From Spirometra erinaceieuropaei (lineage: Eukaryota; Platyhelminthes; Cestoda; Diphyllobothriidea; Diphyllobothriidae), in contig CACRXP010000179.1 of assembly GCA_902702965.1 (NCBI GenBank), forward strand, positions 741,126 to 805,125: a stretch of 64,000 nucleotides of DNA, read 5' to 3'. The position numbers and the translations under genes were made by a program. Numbering within the stretch: position 1 is the first letter of the stretch; every line of letters begins with the position of its first letter. Under the pieces are notes generated by a model. The model saw only the letters and a list, made by a program, of their open reading frames with translations, was not told the origin of the DNA and did no database searches. Shown one piece after another: positions 1 through 10,747 of the stretch.

Positions 1-635
1 GCTCGACCATGCAGTTCAGTCTCCCATGATATAGCTGCCACTTCCCTCCTCATGAGAGAATAGTCACCTTTCCAAATGTTTCTCTCCCACCTTTCGGGTT
101 GGGCGGGTTTGTAAAACAGTGAGTACTCGAAGTAGAGCGTGGTGTGGTCGCTTGACCCTAATGGCTGTCGGTCCTGCAGGTCTAACACGTTTTCCTCCTC
201 TCGGGTCTGTGTCTGGCGGGGAGCTGTAGCGGGCAGCCATCATGACCGGTCTGGTGTCATTGTTCACGACCTGGCTGCCTCAAGGTGATTCACCCCTTGC
301 AGCGAGCCGTCGCAGACGGGCTGACTTGAACCCACTCCACCGACTTCATCTCGGACACAATCGTGTCCACACAGCGTCGCGGCTATCCATGCGCCACCTG
401 AATGCGCCAGCCCCTGCAACCAGCAAAACAAGCCACTGCGACACCACCCCTCGGCAAATGCAACACACACTAACTGGACATGATTTGAGCTTGGCCCACG
501 AGTCTACAAAAGCGGCTGCCACCACTGCCCCGGGGACACTAAGGCCTGAATAGACACAGTCAACACTAGCCGCGACTTCGCCACTGGCCTCTGCCGCCTG
601 AGAGGACAACTCCGATTCTGCGCACAAAAGACCCC
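1..635. other. No recognisable gene
   Basis: Both strands hold moderately long frames near 240-640, but they overlap one another, carry no family motif and look like chance frames in GC-richer DNA. No repeat seen elsewhere in the window is obvious here. Confidence 0.4.
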
Positions 636-1394
636 TCACTCTGGTGCCTTCCGTCTTCTTCCAACATGGGGTTTGACTTGATAATTATAGCTCACAGACA
701 ACAAACATTCGCACTGCTGTGCCGCTGCGTTTTTATGCGTTTTTAGTAATTCATAAAGTCTGGGAGTATATGAACCCTTAGGTTTTAGGCAAACCGCTGT
801 TTTGGAGTGAAAGAAATTTTTGTCCAGCAACTTTTTAATTTTTTTCAGGCGGAGTCCTACAGTGCCTTGGTTTCCTCCTTTCCAGAAGTTTTTAAAACGG
901 AATTTACTCTGCTCACGTAAAATGGCCTCCACTTTTGTCGCATAGTCACTGTAATTTACAATGGCAATCCCATGTCTCTTGTCAGGTTTGGAAATCATTA
1001 TTTGTTTATGATGCTTTAGAGCAATTAGACCAGTCATGTGTTCTTTAGGTATAGGTGCACGTTGCGTTATTGGAGCTCTGTGGTACTGGTGCGAAATATC
1101 AACAAATTTTGCTTTCTGCCAGCCCACGTCGTCAAAAGATCTTACTATTAACTCAGATAAATGAGAATTCAAGTCCTCAAATTTCGCTTCAATTTCAACA
1201 GGATTAATCCTTTTGTTCGGGACACAGAAATCAAGTCGTAACGACAGAATCTCTGTTTGTAGTTTAGTAAGTTAAATGTCAGACAGACTATAAATAAGTT
1301 CTTCTGCAAGTCTGGTGTCAAACTTCAGGAATTCATTGAGTTCCTTCAACACCGAGGGATCTTTGGACTGTCTCAATTCTGCGAAAATTCCCAT
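636..1394 (-). pseudogene. Penelope-like element reverse transcriptase, N-terminal part, truncated
   Basis: Read on the minus strand from an ATG at 1394, the frame runs to about 636 with a single in-frame TAA near 1270. It encodes the start of a PLE reverse transcriptase. The visible family motifs are a segment like LSLRLDFCVPNKRINPVE (the usual N-terminal LxLGxKFCIPxxxxN block), then ISKPDKRHGIAIVNYSDY (the basic finger motif xxPDKGxGxVIxxxxDY), then PRLYELLKTHK (family: PRFYGLPKIHK). The palm with the catalytic aspartates, the thumb and the GIY-YIG endonuclease are absent, so the copy is cut off at its 3' side near 660. Its start codon lies just inside the hammerhead-bearing inverted repeat, as expected for PLEs whose ORF begins near the terminal repeat. 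Family assignment is firm from the ordered motifs; activity is excluded by truncation and the stop. Confidence 0.85.
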
Positions 1395-1411
1395 ATTACG
1401 ATTGAAAAGTC

Positions 1412-1461
1412 AATTGGCTAGCATATGCTTTCGGTAATTCCTCATCAGGCCTGTACAATTA
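1412..1461 (-). ncRNA. Hammerhead ribozyme, minimal PLE type (minus strand)
   Basis: Exact reverse complement of the core at 1781-1816. On the minus strand the conserved CTGATGA is at 1448-1442 and GAAA at 1432-1429, with the same two-base-pair stem II and AGC-AUAU-GCU stem III. It lies directly upstream of the PLE start codon at 1394, the expected place for the self-cleaving motif in a PLE terminal repeat. Known for the family: PLE hammerheads are small, with very short stems II and III, and often act as dimers. Cleavage is inferred, not shown. Confidence 0.75.
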
Positions 1462-1767
1462 CAAGGGAAATGATCAATCTAATTGTCGACAGGGTATAAA
1501 TGCGTCTCGGCCGACTCCAGACAAGGATCGCACGCCGTCCCGACACACTGAGAGCAGTTGCACGCACTCACAGCGCCTACAATATAACCGGAACCCCTCT
1601 ACTTCCCCCCCTCCCACTCCAACTCCTTCTCCCTCCCCTCCCACCCCAACTCCATCGTCCTCAACACGCTGACGCCGTCATGCGGGCGGCGTGGGAACAT
1701 GGAGTTCGATTAACCCCGCTCCCGAGACGCATTTATACCCTGTCGACAATTAGATTGATCATTTCCC

Positions 1768-1823
1768 TTGTAATTGTACAGGCCTGATGAGGAATTACCG
1801 AAAGCATATGCTAGCCAATTGAC
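1768..1823 (+). ncRNA. Hammerhead ribozyme, minimal PLE type (plus strand)
   Basis: The catalytic core is visible base by base: CTGATGA at 1784-1790, a short stem II (GG 1791-1792 with CC 1798-1799, loop AATTA), then GAAA at 1800-1803. Stem III is formed by A1803-G-C with G-C-U1812 around an AUAU loop, followed by A1813 as the nucleotide before the predicted cleavage site (NUH triplet CUA). Stem I is GGC 1781-1783 with GCC 1814-1816, then an internal loop and AAUU 1772-1775 with AAUU 1817-1820. This is a type I arrangement as described for Penelope-like retroelements. It faces away from its twin at 1412-1461. Confidence 0.75.
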
Positions 1824-1829
1824 TTCTCA

Positions 1830-2209
1830 AGTTCTTCTGCGTTCAATGGAAAAATATCCTTGGTAGGTTTCTTGCTAATTGACTTTAATAGCTTAAGGCG
1901 AATCTATTCCCTAGTCTTCTTTTGTATGATACATACGTGTTTAATGAACATAGACCAACAATAGAAACTGATCTTGTAGAGAAAATGTCTCACCTGATGC
2001 AGGCGGGATTTGTTGCGACCGACCAACTCAATGCAGTCCTCTATTTTAGACTGCGCAAGACGGTCGAGGTTTCTGAGTGTGCGGCGTAATTTCCCGCGTC
2101 GCAACATCTTATAAAACTCTACTGGATATTCCTTGTTGTTTATAGAGTTTCGCAGAAATTCAACTCGTGTACTTTCTTTCGTTATTCGGCACCGCGACTG
2201 CAAAAGCAT
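1830..2209 (-). pseudogene. Basic coding fragment, probably PLE 5' coding region
   Basis: On the minus strand a 101-codon frame (2209-1904) continues in the same frame past one TAG to about 1835. The peptide is rich in Arg/Lys, with a pattern like FYKMLRRGKLRRTLRNLDRL and HQVRHFLYKISFYCW. It ends right at the hammerhead fold-back, beyond which the recognised PLE reverse transcriptase starts in the same orientation. I infer it is the upstream part of the same PLE or of a related copy. No catalytic motif identifies it independently. Confidence 0.45.
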
Positions 2210-2245
2210 TTCAGGAGACTTTACAATTTTTAGGGGAGGTGTTGT

Positions 2246-2422
2246 TTTAAAAATTCAAAGCATTTTGTACCCGGTACGAAGCTGAAGCAGGCAAGCAGGG
2301 CAAGATTTAATGGTACCAAAAAATTTCGCAACGGCTCGTCAGCTTCCTCCTGTCGCCTGCTTGCCTGCTTGCCTGCTTCAGCTTCGTACCGGGGACAAAA
2401 TGCTTCAAATTTTTAGGACTGC
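2246..2422. repeat. Small inverted repeat with GCAGGCAAGCAGG tract
   Basis: The left arm (2246-2300: AAAATTCAAAGCATTTTGT, then CGGTACGAAGCTGAAGCAGG) reappears in reverse complement at 2364-2422. A short CTGCTTGC tandem sits at the inner edge of the right arm. No coding capacity; probably a small fold-back element or recombination product. Confidence 0.65.
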
Positions 2423-3174
2423 GGGATAGTTTATAAAAGTTTAGCATGTATAAAATTATAGAAAAAACATTCTATTTTTGACTTTTTGCGGGCGTTTTCT
2501 GGAACGCAAAACCTGCAATCGAGGAAAGACCATTTTATTGACATGTAGCATAAAATTGCATATGAATACAGTATTTTTTTTGAAATACAACAGAGGAAAA
2601 AACGATTGCTGTCGATGAGAGTTGTTGATTGCGGAAGAAGCGTTTTATACTAATGGTCGTAAATAATTATGGTACGATAAACAATTCTTGCCAAAACGTA
2701 TGCAAGCAAGCCTTCCTTTCAAATTAAAAATGGTGTCGGTGGCCACTATCTCGCCTAAAAACAACCCTGCCAGCACATGGCCCCTTCACAGGTGGGTCTG
2801 GGTGAGGCCGGAGCTCCCTCTGGATTGAAGCATTTTGAAGCGTATTTGCATCGAAATTTATGTTTCGAAAGCACCACTCGTTGTACTTTCTTTGGCATTA
2901 AAAAGAGCTAATTTATCAAAACTGGCTTATAAATCATGGAAAAAGCATTAGTTTACGTCCACGGGTCGCGGACAATATCGTGCGTCAACCGATGCTGTTT
3001 TCATGCTCTTGATAACAGCCTTGGTTAATTTATGTATCTTATGCTAATTGTTTTGGTATTTACTCACCAGCCAGTTCACGTAGTCGACTTGTATGTCTAT
3101 GTATGTACTAGTTAGCCCTGGTGTTATACTTATACAAATTGTTTATCGTTTTTTACTGAATATCCAAAGCACTT
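2423..3174. other. AT-rich, no gene seen
   Basis: No frame with family motifs, no tRNA-like boxes and no inverted repeat was recognised. Confidence 0.4.
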
Positions 3175-3355
3175 ATGAAGCGTAGTTACTGTGGCTATCA
3201 CCGTATCACCATATACAAGCGCATTAAGCGCCAGACGAAGGCATATTATGAGGCCACAGAAGAGCCTGAGTCTGAGGTTCCCTCAACGTCGACAGCAGTT
3301 GTCAATCGATCCCCCGAACGGGAAACGCTTATACAGATCTCTGAAAATTCTGCCG
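3175..3355 (+). CDS. Candidate first exon of unknown gene or transposon
   Basis: A 60-codon stretch from ATG 3175 has plausible protein composition: a basic YKRIKRQTKAYYEATEEPES segment followed by an acidic/Ser-Thr linker. It is followed at 3356 by GTAGGT, a good 5' splice-donor match; after it the frame becomes less protein-like. I do not recognise the family. Alternatives are the start of a DNA-transposon protein or chance. No acceptor or second exon was identified. Confidence 0.25.
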
Positions 3356-3694
3356 GTAGGTATTTTGTGTGTGCGTGCCTCTGGAGACTCATCATACAGG
3401 TCGATATTTTAAAGCAGTGTCAAAAGTGGGCGGAAATGTGGTGCCGGGCGGGGCTGTCGCATAGAATGCCCCGCCATTTTTGAGCGCGTTAGGCGGGGCT
3501 GGTGCTGGCAGGGCAGTTCCCTGGTTGTACTACTCGTTGGCAGGAAAAAAGATTTTCTGAGTTCAAGTAGCGTGCGTTCGTTTCTGAATTTTTAGGGATA
3601 ACTAAAGTGGCGTATTATGCATGAAAACTAAAAGATTTTCTCGGATCCCTGGTAGCAACCATGGCCATGCTCATGCACGAGCAAGCCGGAATAT

Positions 3695-4275
3695 CTAATC
3701 TGTCCAATTATGATAATTTCATGAGGTCATCGGCATTAATCGTAGCCCTCCCTTGCATTAGTTCGACGAAGTCAATGTTTATCCTCATATGCTGTGTACG
3801 GGTTGGCATCTCATTATCCAAATAGTGTCTCACAAAGACACCAAAGAGGTTTTTGAATAGTTCAGGAAGGTTACTTTAAATGCGAGTCCAATCTATTAAA
3901 ACATAAGAGTTGCCTTCCAGAGCACCTTCTAACAACATTCTGAGGGCATCAAATATGCGGTCGCTCACCTGCCCGGTCCTCCCTGTGGCAGGTTTTGTGC
4001 ACAAGAATAACTCCTTATTCTGGATAATTTGAACATCGTTGCTTCTCGGCCCCTCTCTATTCATCCGTAACTTCCTTTATTTTCATTCGCAATTCCATAC
4101 TTTGCATTCCTCCCTTGCATTCTGACCGACAGAAAAAACGTTTATTTGCGCAAATAGCATAATACTGTTCTTCCTCCGAGCACCAGCGCTGCCTAGACTT
4201 CATATTTTGGAACCATTTTAGGGGCCTAGGGGATGATTTAGGATTTTGGACTGACTCCGCTTTGATGAATGGCAA
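3695..4275 (-). pseudogene. Decayed protein-coding sequence, family not recognised
   Basis: Two minus-strand frames join end to end. The first (4275-4057) carries a Cys/Trp-containing segment (QRWCSEEEQYYAICANKRFF). After a frameshift near 4060 the second reads from 4064 through one TAA at about 3876, then on to a TAA near 3700, with well-formed protein sequence (VFVRHYLDNEMPTRTQHM). Composition and continuity across a single stop argue for a former gene. Similar coding-like minus-strand fragments lie upstream at 4312-4521, 4666-4917 and 4833-5162 in shifting frames, so the original gene may have spanned about 3.7-5.2 kb. It could be a transposon protein or a host pseudogene. Confidence 0.4.
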
Positions 4276-5426
4276 AGCCTTTTTATACGGTGATAATTAT
4301 CCCATCCTGCATTATTGTGTTGACGTAATGACGTGAATGAAGATCTCGGCCGTGCGACACTCGCCCCTTTGGGATACATGATCTAGAGGGCACCAATACA
4401 AATTGAAGCTTAAATATGCCAAACTCGAATTGCGAGTCATATTCTTCTCCCACCGACTGAGTGAAGGATGGAACAAATTAACGAACTCCGTTTTCTTAGC
4501 GAAAAACGTTAAGAGCTGCAAAAGAAGATTAGATAATTGTATGCTTGATGGCCAAACATTTACACGATATCAATGACTGGCGTATCTGCTGTATAAATAT
4601 CTGCATGTTTTTTTTTTCGAACGTCTATCTGTAAATAGGGTTTTCCAAGGCTCTACCTCTATCCCTCATATATACTGAATTATAGAGTCCGGATTACACT
4701 TTGTAACATATTTACGGTCACGTTCTCTGTTTTCTTGTCTGCTCTTGCACGGTTTAATGCACGGACGGGAGGCAGCTACATCTGCCATATGTTGCGTCAT
4801 GTTACCACAAACGTCCTCGCAAGCATTTGCTATTATACAAAATAAAAGTTCAGGTGCAGAGCTACGGTTAACTCCCTTGAAATCGAAATCAGACAAGTAC
4901 AAAAAACACCTGCCCAATAGTTTTCTATCATCAAATGTTTGTAACCGAAGTGACCAATGTAAACGAAACGCATCACCCTCTCTTTTGACACACGTCTGAA
5001 AACCCTCACCTCCGCATATCTAAGAACCACCCATATCTTTAGGGAGTAATCTGCGCCCGAGTTGACTTTGATAGTCCTACAAATACGACTTTCTACAAAA
5101 AGACAGGCTCGCTTTAAAGTCCGCCATGTTTCGTTGCTCTTTGCTTTGTATGTACATTCCATTGTTAGTGCTGGCCTTAAGAAGTCTTGGATATTGCTTA
5201 GCCTAGAAAATTATATTCAACTAATGAACACATACGACTGCGTATGGCAGAGAATGACGCACACTTCGAACATTGAGACGGTTGCGGAAAATAACACTCA
5301 ATGCGACCAGTTAAATACCTACTAGTTGATGCCGCCAATCACTATGAGTAAGAAAATGGCTGAGTGTAAAAACAATTTAGCAGTATATAGGAAAAAGGGA
5401 GACGAAATGTTAACAACAAATCACAG

Positions 5427-5900
5427 TCAGGGGAAACTAGAGGCGTGAGATTGCCAGGGCAGTTGCAGATTTATCACGCGATCTAACTGCTTGCACAGGT
5501 TTGGTTTCTCCCTCCGTATGTAAGCTGCTTTCAAATAACGTAAGGTTCGAGCTGTATGCGCTCGGACAAGTACTGGAGAAGATGATTTAGGGTCGACAAC
5601 ATGGCTGCTATCTATTAGGCGTTTCGTTATAGGCGGACGGGGGGTTTTGTTTTCCTGTTTGAAAAGCCAATTGGGCAAATGCTCAGCGGCTCTGGTTGTC
5701 AATTGCCTTTGCGTTCGCCCAATGTACTTGCATCCGCAAATGCATGTGAATTCATACACACAATTTGGGGTGGTGTGCACTGGCAAGGCATCCTTTGCCC
5801 GGTTATTTGAAAGACTTTTTGTGGAACTGATGAAGATAAGCTCTGCTGCATTGTACGTTCTTTCTATAATGCAACGCAAGCGTCGCTCGATTGTGTTTGA
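5427..5900 (-). pseudogene. PLE GIY-YIG endonuclease, truncated inverted copy
   Basis: The 150-codon minus-strand frame encodes the C-terminal endonuclease domain of a Penelope-like element. Visible are VYEFTCICGCKYIGRT, with the CxCGC zinc-binding cysteines and the YIG half of the GIY-YIG motif, then RQLTTRAAEH with the conserved Arg and Glu-His. A C-terminal Leu/Arg-rich tail follows (RREKPNLCKQLDRVINL). It nicks DNA for target-primed reverse transcription in intact PLEs. The copy begins abruptly at the axis of the palindrome, lacking all reverse transcriptase, so it is a remnant. Confidence 0.85.
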
Positions 5901-6535
5901 TTGAGAACTATTTGCTCCAGGTAACTGCCCGAATCAAAGAAGCTTTACTTAATCGTAGTTATCCTGCACGCTTCATTCAGAAGTACAGCAACCATTTACG
6001 GCCAAAGTTGACGGAACAGTCCGTTCCGAAGAAGCCCAATATAATATGTCTACCTTTTAAGGGTGACAAAGTCTCAAACACAATCAAGCGACGCTTGCGT
6101 TGCATTATAGAAAGAACGTACAATGCAGCAGAGCTTATCTTCATCAGTTCCACAAAAATTCGTTCAAGTAACCGGGCAAAGGATGCCTTGCCAGTGCACA
6201 CCACCCCAAATTGTGTGTATGAATTCACATGCATTTGCGGATGCAAGTACATTGGGCGAACGCAAAGGCAATTGACAACCAGAGCCGCTGAGCATTTGCC
6301 CAATTGGCTTTTCAAACAGGAAAACAAAACCCCCGTTCGCCTATAACGAAACACCTGTTAGATAGCAGCCATGTTGTCGACCCTAAAGCATCTTTTCGAG
6401 TACTTGTCCAAGCGCATACTACTCGAACCGTGCGTTATTTGGAAGCAGCTTCCATACGGAGGGAGAAACCAGACCTGTGCAAGCAGTTAGATCACGTGAT
6501 CAATCTGTAATTGCCCTGGTAATCTTACGCCTCTA
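5438..6535. repeat. Palindrome of a PLE 3' region (463 bp arms)
   Basis: The left arm 5438-5900 and right arm 6074-6535 are reverse complements with scattered substitutions. The 173 bp spacer 5901-6073 is not random: it is PLE coding sequence continuous with the right arm. So the right copy is longer and the left arm duplicates only its 3' portion, the arrangement expected if a cDNA end folded back and primed its own copy. Confidence 0.85.
5906..6510 (+). pseudogene. PLE thumb/linker plus GIY-YIG endonuclease, frameshifted
   Basis: Plus-strand coding from about 5906 includes the segment upstream of the endonuclease typical of PLEs (ICLPFKGDKVSNTIKRRLRC, then IIERTYNAAELIF), followed by the CxCGC/YIGRT endonuclease core and AAEH. 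Near 6340 the frame shifts; the remaining C-terminal part continues in another frame to a TAA near 6510. It is the longer partner of the minus-strand copy at 5427-5900. Reverse transcriptase catalytic motifs are absent, so this is a 5'-truncated PLE insertion. Confidence 0.85.
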
Positions 6536-6544
6536 ATTTAGCAG

Positions 6545-8050
6545 TAATTTGTAAAATCTTCGACCAAGTTAAACTGAAGGGAGACATTAGTTGTTAATAC
6601 TTCTGAAAATAAGTAGCGATGCATGCATAGTTACAAAATATTTTGTGTTCTTGCAAGATAGAAAAATAAATATATGAATATAACCCGGAATCGTACTGCA
6701 TCCTGTTATCGGTGTTACTCGAAACTACCGTATTATTTTTTCAGAATCATAAATCGCTTCCGCTTTCGCAGTTCCCCTAAATACTGGGTCTTCACTTGGG
6801 TTTTATTCGAGTACCGTCTGGTTCCCGTGGATATTGTTAATCGAGTTCCTCACTTGAGAGTTTGGAAGTCCCAGACACGGTACTCCTTTAGTAAACGGTA
6901 CAAAATGTAGTCTTAAGCCCATAAACCGTTCTTCGGTCGGCGACTTACAATAAACCAGAAACCACCATGGAGATTTCGCCAAAGAGGAAGTGACCTCGAA
7001 ATATTGATAGCGGAAGTGCTGTTGTTGGAAGTGGTCTAGTCGACAGACAAGGGATTCCCAAATTAGAAATCAGGCAAGACGGATTGGGCTGAACAACCTT
7101 TTCTGCTGAGGAAATGCTTGCACAAAGTTCTGCAAGCAGTCGTCGCGGGAGCATTCTCCAGGCAAGTTGCGTTGTCTGTGTCCGCCTTGGAGGTGCTCAG
7201 ACCCAGCGCGTGTGCGCGCGCCTTTCGCTCTGTCTCAGTGGCCGCCAGCCAATCGAAGAAGGCGCGGTGTTGATTGGCCTCGGGCGTTCGTGAGGCCGGT
7301 GACAAGCCTTGCGCGTCCCACCCGCGGATCGACAGCGAGTATGAGGTGGACAGGAGGGCAGAGTGAAAACGGCTGAGAGCAAGTAGATGCGAACTGCCAG
7401 AGTGTAAATTGGGCATGCGAAGGTATCCGTTATAAATGTCTGTTCGAGGTTCGATTTTCGTATGTATGTACAACATGCGCCATAAATGCCTAATGGTCTT
7501 GCTGCTCAACAGCCGTCTTTCAGTTTTTTCGTCTCCTGAACCCTCCAAACTATAAAAAACCACCATTGACTTTATTTCTATCTCCTTTTGACAGGCTTTT
7601 TTTACTGCTGGCCAGATTTCTCTTCACCGCTTCCCTGAAAAATGCCTGCAAACTAGTATTAAGTACTATTATTATTATTAAATGTTACCAGAGGATGGAA
7701 CTGATATGTCATGAGATACCAGTCTGGTCGTATGTACCCAGTCCAGAACGACACGTTTCATCATCCGATGGGCCCCTCGTAATAGGTAGAACATGCAACA
7801 AACAGTGGCTTGAAAGTTCAAATCACCCAAGTTTCCGGTGTTTAAACGCATCAGTGCAGTTTTTTAAAACTACTGAATTACAGAATTTTTAGTTTCCCCC
7901 ACTCATACATGTTTTTTTGGTTTCAGTTTATTTGGCAAAGATAATAGGCAAAGCATTTGAAACCCCTATTCATTACATGTCAGCTCGTTAGAAGTAACTG
8001 TACACGAACCATAAAAATATTCGCTATTAAAACAGCACTTGATCCATTTG
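6545..8050. other. No gene recognised
   Basis: A 167-codon minus-strand frame at 7063-7566 and overlapping frames on the opposite strand lie in a GC-richer patch (7150-7400). Neither shows a recognisable domain. A short ATT run lies near 7668. No repeat family known from the rest of the window was identified. Confidence 0.4.
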
Positions 8051-8057
8051 AGTAGCG

Positions 8058-8800
8058 TTATCTCAGAAAAAATATTTGCGGGGACATAGGGTATTCGATC
8101 AGATTCAGACTGCCGAGGGAATACAGGGGAAACAAATAATCATCCAAGCGTTTCTTGACGAGTTGCAGAGACGTAGCCTTTACGACTGACTGAGGGAGAT
8201 CGTTCCATTTCTCCACTACCCTCTGCGTGAAAAATTCAGAACGGAGATTCAGCCTGGACATTGTTGTCCGTAACTTCATCGGGTGACCACGAAGATTGGG
8301 TGAAAGGTGCCACTGAAACATGTCCTCAAATTTAAGTCCATACTCAAGGCCATGTATTATTTTGTAGACGAGGATAAGATCACCTCTTTGCTGCCTGTAA
8401 CACAGAGGGAATAAATTAAGGCAATTCAGTCTGTCTGTGTAGGATTGGCTTTTTAAACAGTTTACCAGATTTGTTGCACGCCGCTGTACCCGTTCGAGGC
8501 ATGCTTGGTCCTTTACTAGCCATGGCCGCCATGCTTGTATGCCATATTCTAAGTGGGGTCGAACAAAAGTGCCGTAAAATGTCCCTAAAAGGTCTTTGTC
8601 AAAGTTTAAGAAAACCCCTCTGATTGCTGGAGCACTTCCAAGACGTTTTTTAAGTCATGTGGCACTGCAGTGTTGGTTTCAGGTTGTTCTGTATCCAAAC
8701 CCCGAGATCCTTCTGTGAAGATTCTGCAGGGAGCCTTATATATTTCAGTTGTACTTGGAATTCGAAAATTTGCGTCCGGTCGTGAAGGTATTTGTTGAAT
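8058..8800 (-). pseudogene. LINE (non-LTR retrotransposon) ORF2 3' end
   Basis: On the minus strand a frame opens near 8595 and runs without a stop to 8058. Its order of motifs is that of the C-terminal part of jockey/CR1/RTE-type LINE ORF2: FVRPHLEYGIQAW, then LERVQRRATNLV, YRQQRGDLILVYKIIHG, LRGHPMKL, and finally FFTQRVVEKWNDLPQSVV. Upstream, to about 8800, decayed sequence includes KDLGVWIQNNLKPTLQCH, the preceding RT-thumb/connection block, in a shifted frame. The reverse-transcriptase palm and endonuclease are missing: a 5'-truncated insertion typical of LINEs. Clade (CR1 versus RTE) cannot be fixed here. Confidence 0.85.
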
Positions 8801-10706
8801 GACTCACATACAAATACGGACAAAAGAATGAGTGCACAATTGCAAAAGTTATTTCATGAAAGCAAGATTAATAGAAATTTGAAGACGTTTGAGGTCTATG
8901 CCACAAATACGAAAAAGGTGACTGAAGCAGGAATCCATATGGTATGCCATTCAGACAAATCTGCAATTGAAATTTGGAAAACTCAGGATACGCATGACCT
9001 GTGTTTAAACACAATTTTCGAAGCTTTTTGCATGATTTCCGAAATGACATGGAAATCCAAAAATTGTGATTTTAAAAAGTAGACTTTACCCACTTGCATC
9101 AATTCAACTGAGCCTCCTAAAAACGCGTAGAATATCGAAATTCATGAAGTGCATGTGCGCCATGAAGAGCACGTCATTAAAGTATATTGTATCTTCTAAA
9201 GCTCGCAACGTGGTTGATGCACTGAATAAGCAAATGGTCTAGATCGAAGATCGAGATGCGTTACCAGTAGCACGTACCCATAACAAATGTCAGCATTAGG
9301 GTGTGTGGCGGCAAGCCTCGTTAGGTAGGATCCGTGGCAGCTATCATTATTTCTTGTTGGGTAAAGTCGTTATCTATATACGCCGTGGGTCAACGGGTGT
9401 GGTCGTTCAATTTGTTACGGGCCTTCATCGTGCCGGGCACCTGCGTCCCTCCCGGAGGGAAAAGGGAGTCAGATAGAGCGAAACTCCACCATCGCTATAG
9501 ATAAATTATGCGCAAAAAACCGTTTTCGCTCTCACCCCGCTGTGGAGCACACAGTCAATATTGTCGGTCAAGGAGGTCGAACTCTCGTATAAGAATCGAA
9601 ATTATGCGCGATAAGAACATATAGCATGTCATAAGTGTGAAATTTTTGATCCTCAAGACAACATGTAATCTCTTTACGCAAATATATAAAAATTAGAAAA
9701 CGAAAAATATACGAGACGCATATTCAGGTAATTAGGAGTCGATGGTTCATGTTTCAATTAAGGAAAAGGACATTGTTAGTCTACGGGAAATGCAGATATA
9801 TTTTTGCTAACTTGAGCCAGGTCGATCCAGTCATTAGTTGGTCTGGCAACAGCATTGGCATGATCATCTACATACACTCCGATGCGAAAAGATGATATCT
9901 GTATAAGAGGGCCAAAGCGGTGATAGCCGAAGCTGTAGCCTTTGCATGTACAATCGAAAAGGTTTATTATGGCACCTCTTGTTTACTGTCAATCTTCCTT
10001 GAACACAGCGAAATACCCAAACAGGACTCATCCACTTCGGTTACACTTAGACTTCATTGGTTTTTGATATCTGCTTAGTCACTAGAGCGCGAATTAAGAG
10101 TTTGTTTTAAGTTAAAAAATGAATTCCACGGCAAAATGATAGCAAAGTTAGAAAAAAGTTCAATTTATACAATATGCTTAACAAGATAGCCCAGATAAAT
10201 AAATAACTGGGCATTGATTATTATACAGATCCTGCCTACCTCGTATAAACGTTTATTTTTTCTTGCTACGAAGGGACCGCGATGGGTCTTTAACAAAATT
10301 ATTTCATCTTTTCATTTAGATACTCTTGTTTCGGCGATTTGCGATCGCTTGTCTGGTATCCTTTTTGAGCCACCGTGCGTTAACAGGAGTGCTGACAGAA
10401 GCGAACAGGCGAGCCCCAAGAAGCAGTTCAGAAGAAAAATATGTGATCACTGTTACAAGAAATTTATTGGCTTAGCGTTAGGATTCTCACTCGAAGATAT
10501 TATTGGAGACGGTTTTAGATAAAGGCTGTGCAGGCACGAAGGTTGCAGTATTTATAGTACGTAGCTTGTAGTGTAAATGTGGACTTAGAAACTACAAACA
10601 ATAATATCTGCAAAAAAAAACACTAACTACGAATGGGGGAATTGTGTTTACGAACAAAAAGGAATGTACAGATTGAAAGAACCAGAAAAGGAATGTTCCA
10701 GACTCA
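8801..10706. other. No gene recognised
   Basis: Only short unmotivated frames (such as 8792-9082 on the plus strand and 10214-10522 on the plus strand). No tRNA-like boxes or long inverted repeats were recognised. Confidence 0.4.
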
Positions 10707-10747
10707 NNNNNNNNNNNNNNNNNNNNNNNNNNNNNNNNNNNNNNNNN
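10707..10747. other. Assembly gap
   Basis: Run of N. Confidence 1.

Larger units (their letters stand above)
1403..1829. repeat. Fold-back: inverted repeat with a hammerhead core in each arm
   Basis: The arm at 1403-1510 is repeated in reverse complement at 1725-1829 with very few differences. The ~215 bp spacer is GC- and pyrimidine-rich (CCTCCC tracts). Each arm contains a hammerhead ribozyme core pointing outward, away from the spacer. The structure sits between two minus-strand PLE-like coding pieces (1830-2209 and 636-1394). Confidence 0.85.

Noticed and set aside
7063..7566. 167-codon minus-strand frame
   Set aside because: No domain or motif; lies partly in a GC-rich patch with equally open frames on the other strand.
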